NCBI RefSeq assembly: GCF_023184515.1
Contig: NZ_JAAHBP010000033.1
Coordinates: forward strand, 1 to 64,000
Length of the DNA stretch: 64,000 bases
Source: Streptomyces sp. D2-8
GTDB taxonomy: Bacteria; Actinomycetota; Actinomycetes; Streptomycetales; Streptomycetaceae
Direction: 5' to 3'
In this document: positions 49,398 through 57,548 of the stretch, piece by piece
Layout of the letters: the number at the start of each line of letters is the position of its first letter
Position numbering within the stretch: the stretch's first letter is position 1
Position numbers and translations under genes: made by a program
The notes under the pieces: model-generated
What the model saw: only the letters and a program-made list of their open reading frames with translations
The model's database searches: none
What the model was told of the DNA's origin: nothing

Positions 49398-49982
49398 TCA
49401 GCAGTTCGGGGCAGCGGGGCCGTAGGTGCGGGCGAAGCGGGCGCCGGCGGCCAGCAGGGCGTTGATGTCGGCGTGGGTGCGGTGCAGCCGTTCCGACCAC
49501 GGCACCGCGCGGGCGTCGCTGGATCCGGTGTGGGCCTTGATCAGCAGGTCCAGGACTTCGCAGGCGACGGTGTCGGTGTCCGTGTCGCCGTGTGGGCTGC
49601 CCTCTCCCACGTGGCGCAGGGCGGTGCGCAGCGTGCGGCGCGGGTCGGTGCCGACACTGTCGCGGGCCATGCGCAGCAGCGACTTGAGCATGTCCTTGAC
49701 CGTCATCGAGTCCTCGTCGGCGGCGTCCGTGCCCTTCGTCCAGTCGCTGCTGTAGTCGTAGGTACGGATCCATCCGCCCTTGTCGAGCAGCTCGGCGGTG
49801 GCCTCCAAGTGGCGGGCCACGGCCTCGCCGGAGGATTCCTCGCCGGACGGGCCCGTCCACACCGGCCGGTAGGCGTCGGCGACGAGAGCAGCGGTCTTGC
49901 GCAGCGTCTCGTCGGCGAACACCACAGACGCGGTCGAGGTGGAGGCGGGGGCGAGGGTGGTGGTGTTGGCGTGCATGGGCAT
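49398..49982 (-). CDS. DUF6197-like protein, 194 aa
   Basis: ATG 49982 with an ACAGGAGAC ribosome site (MPMHANTTTLAPASTSTASV). AVARHLEATAELLDKGGWIR is followed by TYDYSSDWTKGTD, the start of DUF6197, then DPRRTLRTALRHVGE and WSERLHRTHADINALLAAG. The GW and the helical core are typical of this family in Streptomyces and its phages. Function unknown; part of the transfer operon. Confidence 0.6.
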   Translation of the reverse strand: MPMHANTTTLAPASTSTASVVFADETLRKTAALVADAYRPVWTGPSGEESSGEAVARHLEATAELLDKGGWIRTYDYSSDWTKGTDAADEDSMTVKDMLKSLLRMARDSVGTDPRRTLRTALRHVGEGSPHGDTDTDTVACEVLDLLIKAHTGSSDARAVPWSERLHRTHADINALLAAGARFARTYGPAAPNC

Positions 49983-50126
49983 GTCTCCTGTCGGATCAGG
50001 TGGTCCGGGCTGTCCGGCTCCCCTGGACCGCGCCCGGCCCCTTGCTCGGCGTGAGGGGCACGCGAGCCAGGGGCCGGGCGGGTCAGGCAGCCGCCAGAGG
50101 TGGCGATGACGGCTGAGTGGGATGGC

Positions 50127-50297
50127 TCAGCGGGGGCGCTTGCGCTGGAGGTAGGCGTCCTGCAGCCGCTCGAATGACTCCCACAGCCGCGCCCCGGTGG
50201 GACAGCGGTCGTGGTCGGTACACGACGTGCAGGTCTTGGCGTGCGTTTGGTGGGCGCGGTGTGCGGCTTGGTAGCGCTGGTACAGGTCGTCAGGCAC
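50127..50297 (-). CDS. Small zinc-finger-like protein, 56 aa
   Basis: GTG 50297 (MPDDLYQRYQAAHRAHQTHA), then KTCTSCTDHDRCPTGARLWE, with a CxxC-x5-C site probably binding zinc, and a terminal helix. Too short for many gene finders, but overlaps the upstream gene by 8 bp and has host-like codons. Similar 'C-x2-C-x5-C' mini proteins are common in Streptomyces transfer regions. Confidence 0.65.
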   Translation of the reverse strand: MPDDLYQRYQAAHRAHQTHAKTCTSCTDHDRCPTGARLWESFERLQDAYLQRKRPR

Positions 50298-50490
50298 GGG
50301 GTGCTCTTTCGTGGTGCCGGCGGGGCGGGTGAAGGTCGGTGACGCGGTGGCCTGCCTCCCACGCCGCTGCGGCTGCCATCGCGGCGGCCGCGAGCAGCAG
50401 GCAGGCCAGGGGGTGGTGGGAGCCGACCGCGGCGGCGGCCCGGGCGGCGCGCTGCTGCGCTGCCCGGGCCGCCTGTATGAGGTGCGCCAT
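50290..50490 (-). CDS. Small alanine-rich membrane protein, 66 aa
   Basis: ATG 50490 shares one base with the upstream stop (TGATG). MAHLIQAARAAQQRAARAAA is followed by a hydrophobic helix (PLACLLLAAAAMAAAAAW) and a basic tail with RHHERAPRA. Overlaps the zinc-finger gene downstream. Probably a small single-pass inner-membrane protein; no known family. Confidence 0.55.
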   Translation of the reverse strand: MAHLIQAARAAQQRAARAAAAVGSHHPLACLLLAAAAMAAAAAWEAGHRVTDLHPPRRHHERAPRA

Positions 50491-50960
50491 CACAGCCCAA
50501 GAGCGCTGCAGGCGTCGCACGTCCAAGCGGTCGCCGGGGCGGGCCGCTCGGCCGTGACACCGAACCATCCGCCACACTTGGAACACTGGTTGCCGCTGCC
50601 CGCCGGGGCCAGTGCGGGGGTAGGAGCGGTCGAGGAGGGCGGGCAGTCGCTGCCGTTGCACGACCACCGGCCGCACAGCGGGCACGCGTCATCCGCCATC
50701 ACCGGCCGGTGCAGGGTCAGCACCGGCTGGCGCTCGTAGCCGGGCGCCATCTCCTGCAGCGTGCGCCGCGCCCGCCGTTCCGTGGGGATGCGCGCGTCGG
50801 ACTCGCGCACCATTCGTGCCAGGAGCACACCGAGCTGGCGGTGCGCGCTGGCGGAGCAGGGCCCGGTGTGCCAGTTGCCGCACCGGTCGCACGCGTACTC
50901 CGGGTTGACTGCGGCCACTGTCACGCCGGCCGCGGCACGTGTCATGATCGCTGTGGTCAA
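50490..50960 (-). CDS. Zinc-ribbon protein of the transfer operon, 156 aa
   Basis: Start TTG 50960 is favoured because GGAGGT lies 4 bp upstream; ATG 50945 in the same frame has no ribosome site. Three cysteine clusters: YACDRCGNWHTGPCSASAHR, CPLCGRWSCNGSDC and CSKCGGWF ... CDACSALGL, implying two or three zinc ribbons. A Pro/Ala linker separates them. Function unknown; possibly nucleic-acid binding. Confidence 0.6.
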   Translation of the reverse strand: MTTAIMTRAAAGVTVAAVNPEYACDRCGNWHTGPCSASAHRQLGVLLARMVRESDARIPTERRARRTLQEMAPGYERQPVLTLHRPVMADDACPLCGRWSCNGSDCPPSSTAPTPALAPAGSGNQCSKCGGWFGVTAERPAPATAWTCDACSALGL

Positions 50961-50988
50961 AGGGACCTCCGTTGTCCGTTGACCAGAC

Positions 50989-51099
50989 AGCCCCGGAGCT
51001 CTCACCTTCCGGGGCTGTCACCTCCTGGCTGGTCGGACGGCCAGCCACGGCCCCTCTCCCACCCCTTGACGCTCTGGTGGGGTGGGGGAGGGACCGTGG
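50989..51099. terminator. Two hairpins between small transfer genes
   Basis: AGCCCCGGA/TCCGGGGCT around 50989-51018, and a long stem CCACGGCCCCTCTCCCACCCC (51045) with its imperfect complement ending 51099. The second lies just downstream of the gene at 51107 (minus strand). Confidence 0.6.
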
Positions 51100-51106
51100 C
51101 GGGTCG

Positions 51107-51403
51107 TCAGGCAGCAGGCGCGAATGCAGCCGACGGCGCGGCTTCCTTGGCAGAGCGGATGAGGTAGTCCGACGTCGTCCACACCGAGCCGACCGCGAAG
51201 GGCTGACCGTCGGGGCGCAGGGTGTCGCGGACGATGACCGCCCACCGCGCGCTGTCCCGGCGCAGCAGCTTGGCGGCCTCGCCCGGGTGGGTGATGAGCG
51301 CCAGGACCTCGAAGCGGCCGTCGGTGTTCTGGTAGATGGCGCCGGGGCGGCGAGGGCCGATCTCCTGGTCGGTGCTGGGCAGGGCGATGGTGGTGGGCAT
51401 CAT
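51107..51403 (-). CDS. Hypothetical protein, 98 aa
   Basis: ATG 51403 overlaps the stop of the upstream small ORF (ATGA). MMPTTIALPSTDQEIGPRRP then GAIYQNTDGRFEVLALITHP and RDSARWAVIVRDTLRPDGQP: a small beta-rich soluble protein. Unknown family, but codon usage and coupling support it. Confidence 0.6.
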   Translation of the reverse strand: MMPTTIALPSTDQEIGPRRPGAIYQNTDGRFEVLALITHPGEAAKLLRRDSARWAVIVRDTLRPDGQPFAVGSVWTTSDYLIRSAKEAAPSAAFAPAA

Positions 51404-51570
51404 GCTGCAACTCCGATCAGGCGAGCGTCGGTCGTCGTGCCGTGCGCGTGCTGGGGGTGCGGCCGACCGCCGCCAGTCTGAGGCTGGCGTCCGTCCCGCT
51501 CATGCGGCTGGGGACGTTTGGGCAGCGGCGGCCTGCTGTCCCCCCGAACGGGGGCTGTCATGCTGGGCAT
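51400..51570 (-). CDS. Possible short Pro/Arg-rich protein, 56 aa
   Basis: ATG 51570 (MPSMTAPVRGDSRPPLPKRP), continuing to the ATGA overlap with the next gene. Low complexity (Pro, His, Arg) and no structure visible; supported mainly by the translational-coupling overlap. May be a leader peptide or spurious. Confidence 0.35.
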   Translation of the reverse strand: MPSMTAPVRGDSRPPLPKRPQPHERDGRQPQTGGGRPHPQHAHGTTTDARLIGVAA

Positions 51571-51601
51571 TGGTGGGTCGTCCTCTCGCGAAGGGTGACC
51601 T

Positions 51602-51644
51602 GCGACAAGAACCCCCAGGGGGGCAATCCCTGGGGGTTCGTCGC
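51602..51644. terminator. Terminator hairpin after the 51729 gene
   Basis: GCGACAAGAACCCCCAGGG (51602-51620) pairs with CCCTGGGGGTTCGTCGC (ending 51644) with few mismatches. It follows the minus-strand stop at 51729. Confidence 0.65.
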
Positions 51645-51728
51645 GTGAGTGCGTCCTGCGCACTCCGCCGACCACCGGCTCGCGGTGAAGCGAGTCGATC
51701 GACGGCGGGCAGCGCAGCCTGCGGTAGT

Positions 51729-52517
51729 TCAGGACGCGATGTGAACCGGCTGCGTCGGCACCTGCGGGCCGCGGTAGTCGGAGACCGTGCCGGGCAAACG
51801 GTGCCGGCAGCTGTTGTTCGCCTCCTCAACCGCCGTCCCGCCCCGCTTGGCCGTCGCCTTCGGACTGGCCGTGGCCTCGCTCTGCTTGGCCCATGCCGTG
51901 GTCGACCGACGGCGGGCGAGCAGCGCGTCGACCCAGGCCTCGTGCTCGCGCAGCGGTTGGGTGCGGGTCAACTCCGCATAGTGCGCGGCGAGCCGGGCTC
52001 CCTCGGCGCAGCGACGAGTGCCGCCACAGCGGCCGGCCATGCTGCTGGCCCGGCACTTCCTCAGGTGATCGCGGTAAGCGGTCAGCGCGTCGGACACGCT
52101 CATAGCCGCCGGGGACATCTGAGTGACCGGCTTGGCCGGAGCCGGAATCGGCTTGTAGTGCTGACGCGCGGAGCGACGGCCAGCGGCCTCCGCACCGCCG
52201 TCCTCCAGGCGCCTCTGCCACACCTCGAACGCCACATCGACGCTGACCAGGCGGTTGCTGCCCGGGCAGCGAACCGCAGCGTCCTTCCCGGCAGTGCCGG
52301 TGTCATGCGGTACGAGCTTCTGCACTCTTGCCTGAACGCCGGTGATCGGCACCCACGTCTTGCAGTCGGGGCAGATCAGCGACGCACAGGCGGGACGCAG
52401 GTCGTACTGATGGGGTTTGAGTGTGGAGATGACGAGCGCCGGGCGAGGGCTGACGGTGCGGGAGCGGGTCCGGCTCCTTCGGGGACGGGCAGTGCGCTCA
52501 ATAGTCGGTGTGGGCAT
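51729..52517 (-). CDS. Zinc-ribbon plasmid protein, 262 aa, unknown function
   Basis: ATG 52517 with a GAGGAG ribosome site. Basic N-terminus (RPRRSRTRSRTVSPRPAL), then PACASLICPDCKTWVPITGV, RCPGSNRLVSVDVAFEVWQR and a helical second half containing HLRKCRASSMAGRCGGTRRC ahead of a basic tail. The Cys pairs suggest zinc binding. It is the first gene after the GntR operator region on this strand, and so a candidate target of that regulator. Confidence 0.6.
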   Translation of the reverse strand: MPTPTIERTARPRRSRTRSRTVSPRPALVISTLKPHQYDLRPACASLICPDCKTWVPITGVQARVQKLVPHDTGTAGKDAAVRCPGSNRLVSVDVAFEVWQRRLEDGGAEAAGRRSARQHYKPIPAPAKPVTQMSPAAMSVSDALTAYRDHLRKCRASSMAGRCGGTRRCAEGARLAAHYAELTRTQPLREHEAWVDALLARRRSTTAWAKQSEATASPKATAKRGGTAVEEANNSCRHRLPGTVSDYRGPQVPTQPVHIAS

Positions 52518-52898
52518 CTGAACTCCTCACGAACGGAGAGGCAGGCAGGGAGCGCGTCGCGATGCTCTCTCCGCCCTCCAGGCCGCCCAGCAACCCGGGC
52601 GTCCCGCAGGACAGACAGCGCACAGCGCTGCGACGTGCGCGCAGCTGTCGTGCTGTCAGGCCCGGGGGAGTTTGATGGTGCTCTCAACCCCGGCCGCCCG
52701 AGGGCGGACGACGTTCTGCGATGACTCTTGGCACCTCGTTAACGAGGTGCCACAATCAGTAGACGGTACCTCGCTAACGATGTCAAGTGACCTCGCTAAC
52801 GAGATACTCTAAGAAGAGTCCTAGAGCGGATCAGGCGATGCCCCTCCGACGGCTTGGTACTCAGCGGCCCTAGGATCGCTAACGAGGTAGGGAGAGGC
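52518..52898. promoter_or_regulatory. Divergent control region with four GntR-type operator palindromes
   Basis: Perfect 20 bp palindrome GCACCTCGTTAACGAGGTGC at 52731-52750; related sites ACCTCGCTAACGATGT at 52768-52783, ACCTCGCTAACGAGAT at 52790-52805 and GATCGCTAACGAGGT at 52874-52888. The common core is CTCG(C/T)TAACGAG. The last is 10 bp before the GntR start, the others in the space between it and the divergent transfer genes. This is the layout of KorSA-type autorepression in Streptomyces plasmids, and the same protein may repress leftward genes. Confidence 0.75.
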
Positions 52899-53651
52899 AT
52901 GACGAGTGACACGAGCCCTAAGAGGCCGAAGTACCAGCGGATCGCTGACGATCTGAAGTCGGCAATCGAGTCTGGCCGCTACGCTCCCGGCGATCGACTG
53001 CCGGGGGAGAGCGCGCTCGCCGCCCAATATGAAGTCGCCGTGCTCACAGCTCGACAGGCACTCAAGATCTTGCGAATCGAAGGCCTGGTCGAGACCAAGA
53101 AGGGCGCCGGCGCCCGTGTCATCGAGTTCCGTCCAATCCGACGGCACGGCATTCAGCGACTTGCTCGCGAGCAGTGGGGCGCAGGCAAGTCCATTTGGTC
53201 GGCCGATGAGGAACGCCCGGTCACGATCGATGTCAGCGTCGACACCGTGGCGGCTCCGGCGCACATCGCACGGATGTTGGACCTCGAAGAAAACGATCTT
53301 GTCTGTGCTCGTTCCCGACGCTACGTGCTGGACAACCGACCGGTCATGCTCGCAACTTCGTACCTGCCTCTTGAGCTGGCCGAAGGCACAGCGATCATGC
53401 GCGTCGACACTGGGGAAGGTGGAACGTATGCCCGGCTCGCAGAGATCGGTCACGCTCCCGCGCACTTCCGCGAGGAACTTCGCTGTCGGCTTCCTGTGGC
53501 AGCAGAGGCCGAAGGGTTGGCCATGCCATTGGAACGCCCGGTGATCAAGGTATGCCGCACAGCCTTCAGCGCTGACCTTCAGGCTGTCGAAGTGAACGAG
53601 ATGACCATGGACAGCGCGGCCTACGTGCTGGACTACGCCTTTGATGCCTGA
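52899..53651 (+). CDS. GntR/HutC-family regulator (KorSA-like)
   Basis: 250 aa from ATG 52899, with GGGAGAGG just upstream. Winged-helix N-domain: PKYQRIADDLKSAIESGRYA, PGDRLPGESALAAQYEVAVL, then TARQALKILRIEGLVETKKG. C-terminal UTRA/HutC-like effector domain: ARSRRYVLDNRPVMLATSYL, PLELAEGTAIMRVDTGEGGT and EVNEMTMDSAAYVLDYAF. Proteins of this type (KorSA in pSAM2) repress plasmid transfer genes until a signal or replication relieves them. Four palindromes lie upstream. An upstream in-frame ATG at 52854 would overlap the operators and is rejected. Confidence 0.88.
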   Translation: MTSDTSPKRPKYQRIADDLKSAIESGRYAPGDRLPGESALAAQYEVAVLTARQALKILRIEGLVETKKGAGARVIEFRPIRRHGIQRLAREQWGAGKSIWSADEERPVTIDVSVDTVAAPAHIARMLDLEENDLVCARSRRYVLDNRPVMLATSYLPLELAEGTAIMRVDTGEGGTYARLAEIGHAPAHFREELRCRLPVAAEAEGLAMPLERPVIKVCRTAFSADLQAVEVNEMTMDSAAYVLDYAFDA

Positions 53652-53833
53652 GCGTCTCAGCTCTCCCATCTCGAGCCCCCTCATGCCTGGTCCCTGTGTG
53701 GGAGCCATCACACCCGCGAGCGCCGAAACTCAACATCACAACGCCTTGTCGAAGCTGGTACACAACGTCGTTCACGGGTTTTCAACATCCGCGTACACAT
53801 GGGATTTGGAGCCCGAGCCCTAGGCTCGCGGCC
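53652..53833. other. Intergenic region before the HTH-kinase gene
   Basis: 180 bp. AT-rich patch around 53770-53800 (GGGTTTTCAACATCC) may be promoter. The reading frame of the next gene is open through here, but nothing resembles coding sequence before 53834. Confidence 0.3.
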
Positions 53834-54871
53834 ATGACGATGACGGAGGGCCACGGGGTGGGGAAGCAGCGCGCAGGGTGGCGGCCGGACCGGCTGCGCG
53901 AGCAGCGGGAGGCTCATGGCCTGACCCTGGAAAAGGCCGGCGAGCGGCTGCGGGAGGTCGCTGAGCAAGCCAAGCTGAAGGGCATCCCCGCCGCGAATCC
54001 TCAGACTCTGTGGCAGCACGAGCAAGGCGAGGTCTACCCCGGTCCGCACTACCGGCGTGCCTATTGCCTTCTCTACCGGGCCACCGAGCCGGACCTCGGC
54101 TTCCGAACCGCTCTGCCCGGCGAAGAGACGTCCTTCAAGCTCACCCCGATGGAAGACCGCCTCAACGGCGCGCACGTCCTGGCCGTGGAGCGGGCCATCC
54201 ACCGCATCTCGCCCGGCAGCGAAGACGCCGGGCACTTCGCTCTCCAGCAGCGCATCATCGACGCCTGGAAGCGCAGGCATACCGGAGGCGACCCGCACCG
54301 CCCCGTACTGATCCTGGTCGGCGGATACGCCGGGAGCGGCAAGACGGAGCTGGCGAGGTTCTTCGTCCAGCTCACCGGCTGGCCGCTGCTCGACAAAGAC
54401 CCGCTCACCCGGCCGCTGGTGGAACGGCTCCTGGTCGCATTGGGCGGCGACCCGAACGACCGGCACACCGAGCTCTACCGGGATCGTGTCCGGTCGATGG
54501 AGTACGACTGCCTCATGCAGTCAGCCATGGCCAACATCAAATGCGGGATCAGCACCGTGCTTTCCGCTCCTTTCATCGCGGAGATGACCAACGCGGCCTG
54601 GATGCAGCGCCTGTCCAATCGGGCCGCGTCCATGGGTGTCGACGTCTTCCCGGTTTGGGTCAGCTGCGATGAGGAGTCGATGCGGGAGTACATCACCTTC
54701 CGCTCCGCTGCCCGGGACGCGTGGAAGCTCCAGCGCTGGGACGAGTACATGGCCACGATCGACCTGGATCTGCGCCCGGCAGTCCCGCATCTGGTCGTCG
54801 ACAACCGGCTGGGGACCGCAGTCAGCCTCGCGGACCAGGCCCGACAGGCGATGGGAGCGATGTACGCGTGA
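53834..54871 (+). CDS. XRE-type HTH fused to a P-loop kinase (AAA_33 / zeta-like)
   Basis: 345 aa from ATG 53834 (MTMTEGHGVGKQRAGWRPDR). The N-terminal 90 residues resemble a Cro/CI helix-turn-helix (LREQREAHGLTLEKAGERLR, QTLWQHEQGEVYPGPHYRRA). The C-terminal kinase has VLILVGGYAGSGKTELARFF (Walker A), DKDPLTRPLVERLLVALGGD (base-binding/lid start) and ISTVLSAPFIAEM, with FPVWVSCDEESMREYITFRS as the lid. AAA_33 kinases include zeta-like toxins and polynucleotide or sugar kinases. HTH plus kinase in one chain suggests a self-regulated phosphotransferase. Stop overlaps the next gene (GTGA), so both P-loop proteins are one unit. Confidence 0.78.
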   Translation: MTMTEGHGVGKQRAGWRPDRLREQREAHGLTLEKAGERLREVAEQAKLKGIPAANPQTLWQHEQGEVYPGPHYRRAYCLLYRATEPDLGFRTALPGEETSFKLTPMEDRLNGAHVLAVERAIHRISPGSEDAGHFALQQRIIDAWKRRHTGGDPHRPVLILVGGYAGSGKTELARFFVQLTGWPLLDKDPLTRPLVERLLVALGGDPNDRHTELYRDRVRSMEYDCLMQSAMANIKCGISTVLSAPFIAEMTNAAWMQRLSNRAASMGVDVFPVWVSCDEESMREYITFRSAARDAWKLQRWDEYMATIDLDLRPAVPHLVVDNRLGTAVSLADQARQAMGAMYA

Positions 54872-55437
54872 ACCCGAAGCAGGGCGTGATCCTGTACGGC
54901 CCGCCGGCGTCGGGCAAGGACACCGTCACCACCGCGCTCACCGAGCTGGACTCGAAGTACGCGCAGTTCGCGCGACTCAAGGTCGGGACCGGCAAGTCCG
55001 CCGGATACCGGATGGGCACAGCGGAGCAGCTGCACAGGCTGGAGGCCGCGGGCGACGTGGTCTACGCGAACGCGAGGTACGGCAACACGTACGTGATCGA
55101 CCGGCCCGGCGTCGACGCGGCCTTCGCGGCCGGGGTGCCTGTGGTGCACCTCGGACAGGTCGAAGGCATCCGCGCTCTACTCGAGGGCTACCCAGCCGAC
55201 TGGTCGGTGGTGCTGCTGTGGTGCCCGCGTGAGGTGACCGCCCAGCGGTCCACGGGGCGCGGCGACGCCGACACCACCGCGCGCCTGGCGGCATGGGACG
55301 CGACCCGCGAGGACCTGGACGCACACCCGGACCTGGCCTGGGACCTCACCGTGGATACCACGGCAGCGAATCCGCAGGACGCAGCGCGGCTCATCGACCA
55401 GCTGCTGGCGCGGCGGGTGGGAGCAGCGACGACATGA
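54868..55437 (+). CDS. Guanylate kinase-like P-loop phosphotransferase
   Basis: 189 aa from GTG 54868. VILYGPPASGKDTVTTALTE is the P-loop; YAQFARLKVGTGKSAGYRMG the nucleotide-binding part; VVYANARYGNTYVIDRPGVD is reminiscent of guanylate kinase (YGT motif). Near the C-terminus VVLLWCPREVTAQRSTGRGD is the lid, with R residues for transition-state stabilisation. Likely phosphorylates a nucleotide or similar small molecule. Overlaps the HTH-kinase gene by 4 bp. Confidence 0.75.
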   Translation: MNPKQGVILYGPPASGKDTVTTALTELDSKYAQFARLKVGTGKSAGYRMGTAEQLHRLEAAGDVVYANARYGNTYVIDRPGVDAAFAAGVPVVHLGQVEGIRALLEGYPADWSVVLLWCPREVTAQRSTGRGDADTTARLAAWDATREDLDAHPDLAWDLTVDTTAANPQDAARLIDQLLARRVGAATT

Positions 55438-55444
55438 GCGGGGG

Positions 55445-56284
55445 CTACGGCTGGGCGAGTCTGTCCAGGGCATCGGTGAGCATGAGCTCGCTGTCGTCTT
55501 TGACGTCGTTCCACCGTGCCAGCGTGGACGCGGCCGCGCGCAGCATCTCCGGCGGGAGGCCGGCGGCCGCGAGCGCGTCGGCGGCCTCCTCCAACTCCGG
55601 GCCCCAGCGCCAAGCGCGCGCCGCCGTCTTGGCGACGTACTGCGGCTCGGAGAGGTACGAGTCGGTGCGCCGCGAGGCGACCTCGATGAGCTCTTGGTCG
55701 ACGCCGTGCTCGCGCGCCATGCCGACCGCAAGCGCCACCAGGACCCGCGACGTCTTCTGGAAGCTGGCGTACGACAGCTTCAGCGCAGACGCCTTCCCAA
55801 CCTCCGTACCCAGCGTCCTCGTCTCCACGGCGGTGCCCGCGAAGAGCCCCTCGATTCGCTCGGTCGCGGCATCCGGGCCCGACAGATACAGAACCGGTGT
55901 CTTGCCGCGCACGGGTGGAGAGCCGACGACGCCGCCGTCCACGACAGTCGCGGCTGGTTCGAACAGTTCGGCGATCCGCGCTGTCCGCTCGGGGTTGATG
56001 GCGTTCGCCTCCAGGTACACCCCGTCGAAGCGGTGCTTGGCAACATCGTGGGCTAGGCCCTCAGCGGCAGCCGGCGGGCAGAGGCTGATGACGATGTCGC
56101 TGCGGTCCAACAATTCCCGCAGTGTGGGTACCACCGTCAGGCCGAACCGTCCGGCGCGCGCTGCGGATGCGGGGCTACGCCCGGCCTCGCACCACAGGAC
56201 TGCGGCCGCGTGGGTCGCGGCGCAGGCGGCAACGGCGGCGCCCATGCTGCCTGGGTGGAGGATGCCGACGGTCGGTTGGCCCAC
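55445..56284 (-). CDS. NAD(P)-dependent oxidoreductase, 6-phosphogluconate-dehydrogenase/imine-reductase-like
   Basis: 279 aa from GTG 56284. MGQPTVGILHPGSMGAAVAA is the Rossmann glycine loop; DRSDIVISLCPPAAAEGLAH and YLEANAINPERTARIAELFE continue the coenzyme domain; VVDGGVVGSPPVRG precedes the second domain. The helical C-domain has LGTEVGKASALKLSYASFQK with the catalytic-type K. Family covers beta-hydroxyacid dehydrogenases and imine reductases, so the substrate is not defined. Starts 4 bp after the stop of the HAD gene; convergent with the kinase genes (7 bp between stops). Confidence 0.8.
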   Translation of the reverse strand: MGQPTVGILHPGSMGAAVAACAATHAAAVLWCEAGRSPASAARAGRFGLTVVPTLRELLDRSDIVISLCPPAAAEGLAHDVAKHRFDGVYLEANAINPERTARIAELFEPAATVVDGGVVGSPPVRGKTPVLYLSGPDAATERIEGLFAGTAVETRTLGTEVGKASALKLSYASFQKTSRVLVALAVGMAREHGVDQELIEVASRRTDSYLSEPQYVAKTAARAWRWGPELEEAADALAAAGLPPEMLRAAASTLARWNDVKDDSELMLTDALDRLAQP

Positions 56285-56288
56285 GGTG

Positions 56289-56933
56289 CTACTCCGTCTC
56301 GGTGAGCAGGATGGTGATGGCGTCGGTGACGTCGTCGACAACGTGGTGCGCGGCGGGGAGTCCGTCGGGCCAGGGCCGGCCACGCAACCAGATTGTGCGC
56401 AGGCTGGCCTCGTGACCGCCGCCGATGTCCCCGGCGGGATTGTCACCGATCATCCAGCCGCCGTCGGCCAGCGTCGTGCCGCTGCGAACCGCCGCGAGTT
56501 CGAACAATCGCGGGTCGGGCTTGCGAATCTCCAGGTCACCGGAGACCGCGACGCCGTCGACCAGATCGATAAGGCCGGTCGCGGTGAGCTTGGCACGCTG
56601 GATGTCCGAGGCTCCGTTGGTGACGATGCCGATCGTCCAGGATGCGGCTCGCAGGCGGGCCAATCCCTTCAGGACAGCAGGGCGACAGGTGACCGCGGCC
56701 GCCGTCAGGGTGACGTACTCCTGCCACAGCTCTGCTGCAGAGGCTTCCAAGTCAAACGCGGTGCGGAGCCGGGCGAAGTCAATGAGGTTCGCTCGGTCTG
56801 CCAGCTCGGTGAGAAGCCACTGCTCAACCTCTGGACCGAAGGTCCGCCTACGGCAGAGAGTGGCCACGGCATCTCCGTACACCGACTGCCGGTCGACCAA
56901 CGTGTTGTCCAGGTCGAAGAGGGCGAATGGCAT
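56289..56933 (-). CDS. HAD-family hydrolase (phosphatase)
   Basis: 214 aa. FALFDLDNTLVDRQSVYGDA (motif I, nucleophile D), TIGIVTNGASDIQRAKLTAT (motif II, T), EIRKPDPRLFELAAVRSGTT (motif III, K) and GGWMIGDNPAGDIGGGHEAS (motif IV, D). The cap is helical (ADRANLIDFARLRTAFDLEA). Typical small-molecule phosphatase such as a phosphoglycolate or sugar phosphatase-like enzyme. With the oxidoreductase it forms a two-gene unit on the minus strand; together with the convergent kinases it may act on one phosphorylated metabolite, which is inference only. Confidence 0.85.
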   Translation of the reverse strand: MPFALFDLDNTLVDRQSVYGDAVATLCRRRTFGPEVEQWLLTELADRANLIDFARLRTAFDLEASAAELWQEYVTLTAAAVTCRPAVLKGLARLRAASWTIGIVTNGASDIQRAKLTATGLIDLVDGVAVSGDLEIRKPDPRLFELAAVRSGTTLADGGWMIGDNPAGDIGGGHEASLRTIWLRGRPWPDGLPAAHHVVDDVTDAITILLTETE

Positions 56934-57090
56934 GCCGATGACCTTAGCCCGGACTCACCGGCTCCCAGAATGGGCCCTGAGGGCCTACAGCTCTACAGAA
57001 CGCAAGGCCTTCCAGTGACACGCGGCCAACTCGCCTGTTGCGAGTGGAGAGTTATGTATAGTTCTGGATCACGTGAGGAGAGGGGGAGCA

Positions 57091-57369
57091 GTGTCTGAGC
57101 TACTTGATGCAGTCGAGGCTCTACTCGCGCGACCGGACCTAATGCCGCCGCCGGACGTCCGTGCGCGACTTCGGAAGGCCGATGGCCTGACGCAGGACGA
57201 AGTTGCGGAAGTCTTCGGCGTGACCCGCGTTGCGTTCCACCGCTGGGAGACCGGCCAGGCGAAGCCTCGGCGGCGCCACCTGGAGGCTTACGTCCGCCTG
57301 CTGAACGGATGGGCAGCAAAGCACCCAGAGGCTGCCAAGCCGCTCGAACCGACGCAACAAGCAGGATGA
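57091..57369 (+). CDS. XRE-family HTH regulator, 92 aa
   Basis: GTG 57091 with GGAGAGGGGGAGCA upstream. LLDAVEALLARPDLMPPPDV, then RARLRKADGLTQDEVAEVFG, VTRVAFHRWETGQAKPRRRH: a clear helix-turn-helix of the Cro/CI type and little else. A TATAGT -10-like element lies at 57057-57062. Its position directly upstream of the replication protein gene suggests control of copy number or partition. Short proteins of this kind occur near rep genes of Streptomyces plasmids. Confidence 0.8.
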   Translation: MSELLDAVEALLARPDLMPPPDVRARLRKADGLTQDEVAEVFGVTRVAFHRWETGQAKPRRRHLEAYVRLLNGWAAKHPEAAKPLEPTQQAG

Positions 57370-57404
57370 GGGACCTAATGCCGAGCCGCCCCCCGTAAAT
57401 GCGA

Positions 57405-57435
57405 AGCGGCCCCTGTCGCCACAACAGGAGCCGCT
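57405..57435. terminator. Terminator hairpin after the XRE gene
   Basis: AGCGGCCCCTGT pairs with ACAGGAGCCGCT across an 8 nt loop, with one mismatch. It separates the XRE gene from the replication gene. Confidence 0.65.
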
Positions 57436-57548
57436 TCCAAGTCCGACTCAATCGAGCTTGCCAACCCTTGAGTCGTGTCCGGTGAGGTGACCTCGCCGGG
57501 GTGGTGCCCGTGGGCCCAAGGGCCCGCGCAGTCACCTATACCCAGAGT

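Noticed and set aside
53696..53833. 46-codon upstream extension of the HTH-kinase frame
   Set aside because: Sequence is not protein-like, lies in the promoter region of the gene; ATG 53834 is preferred.
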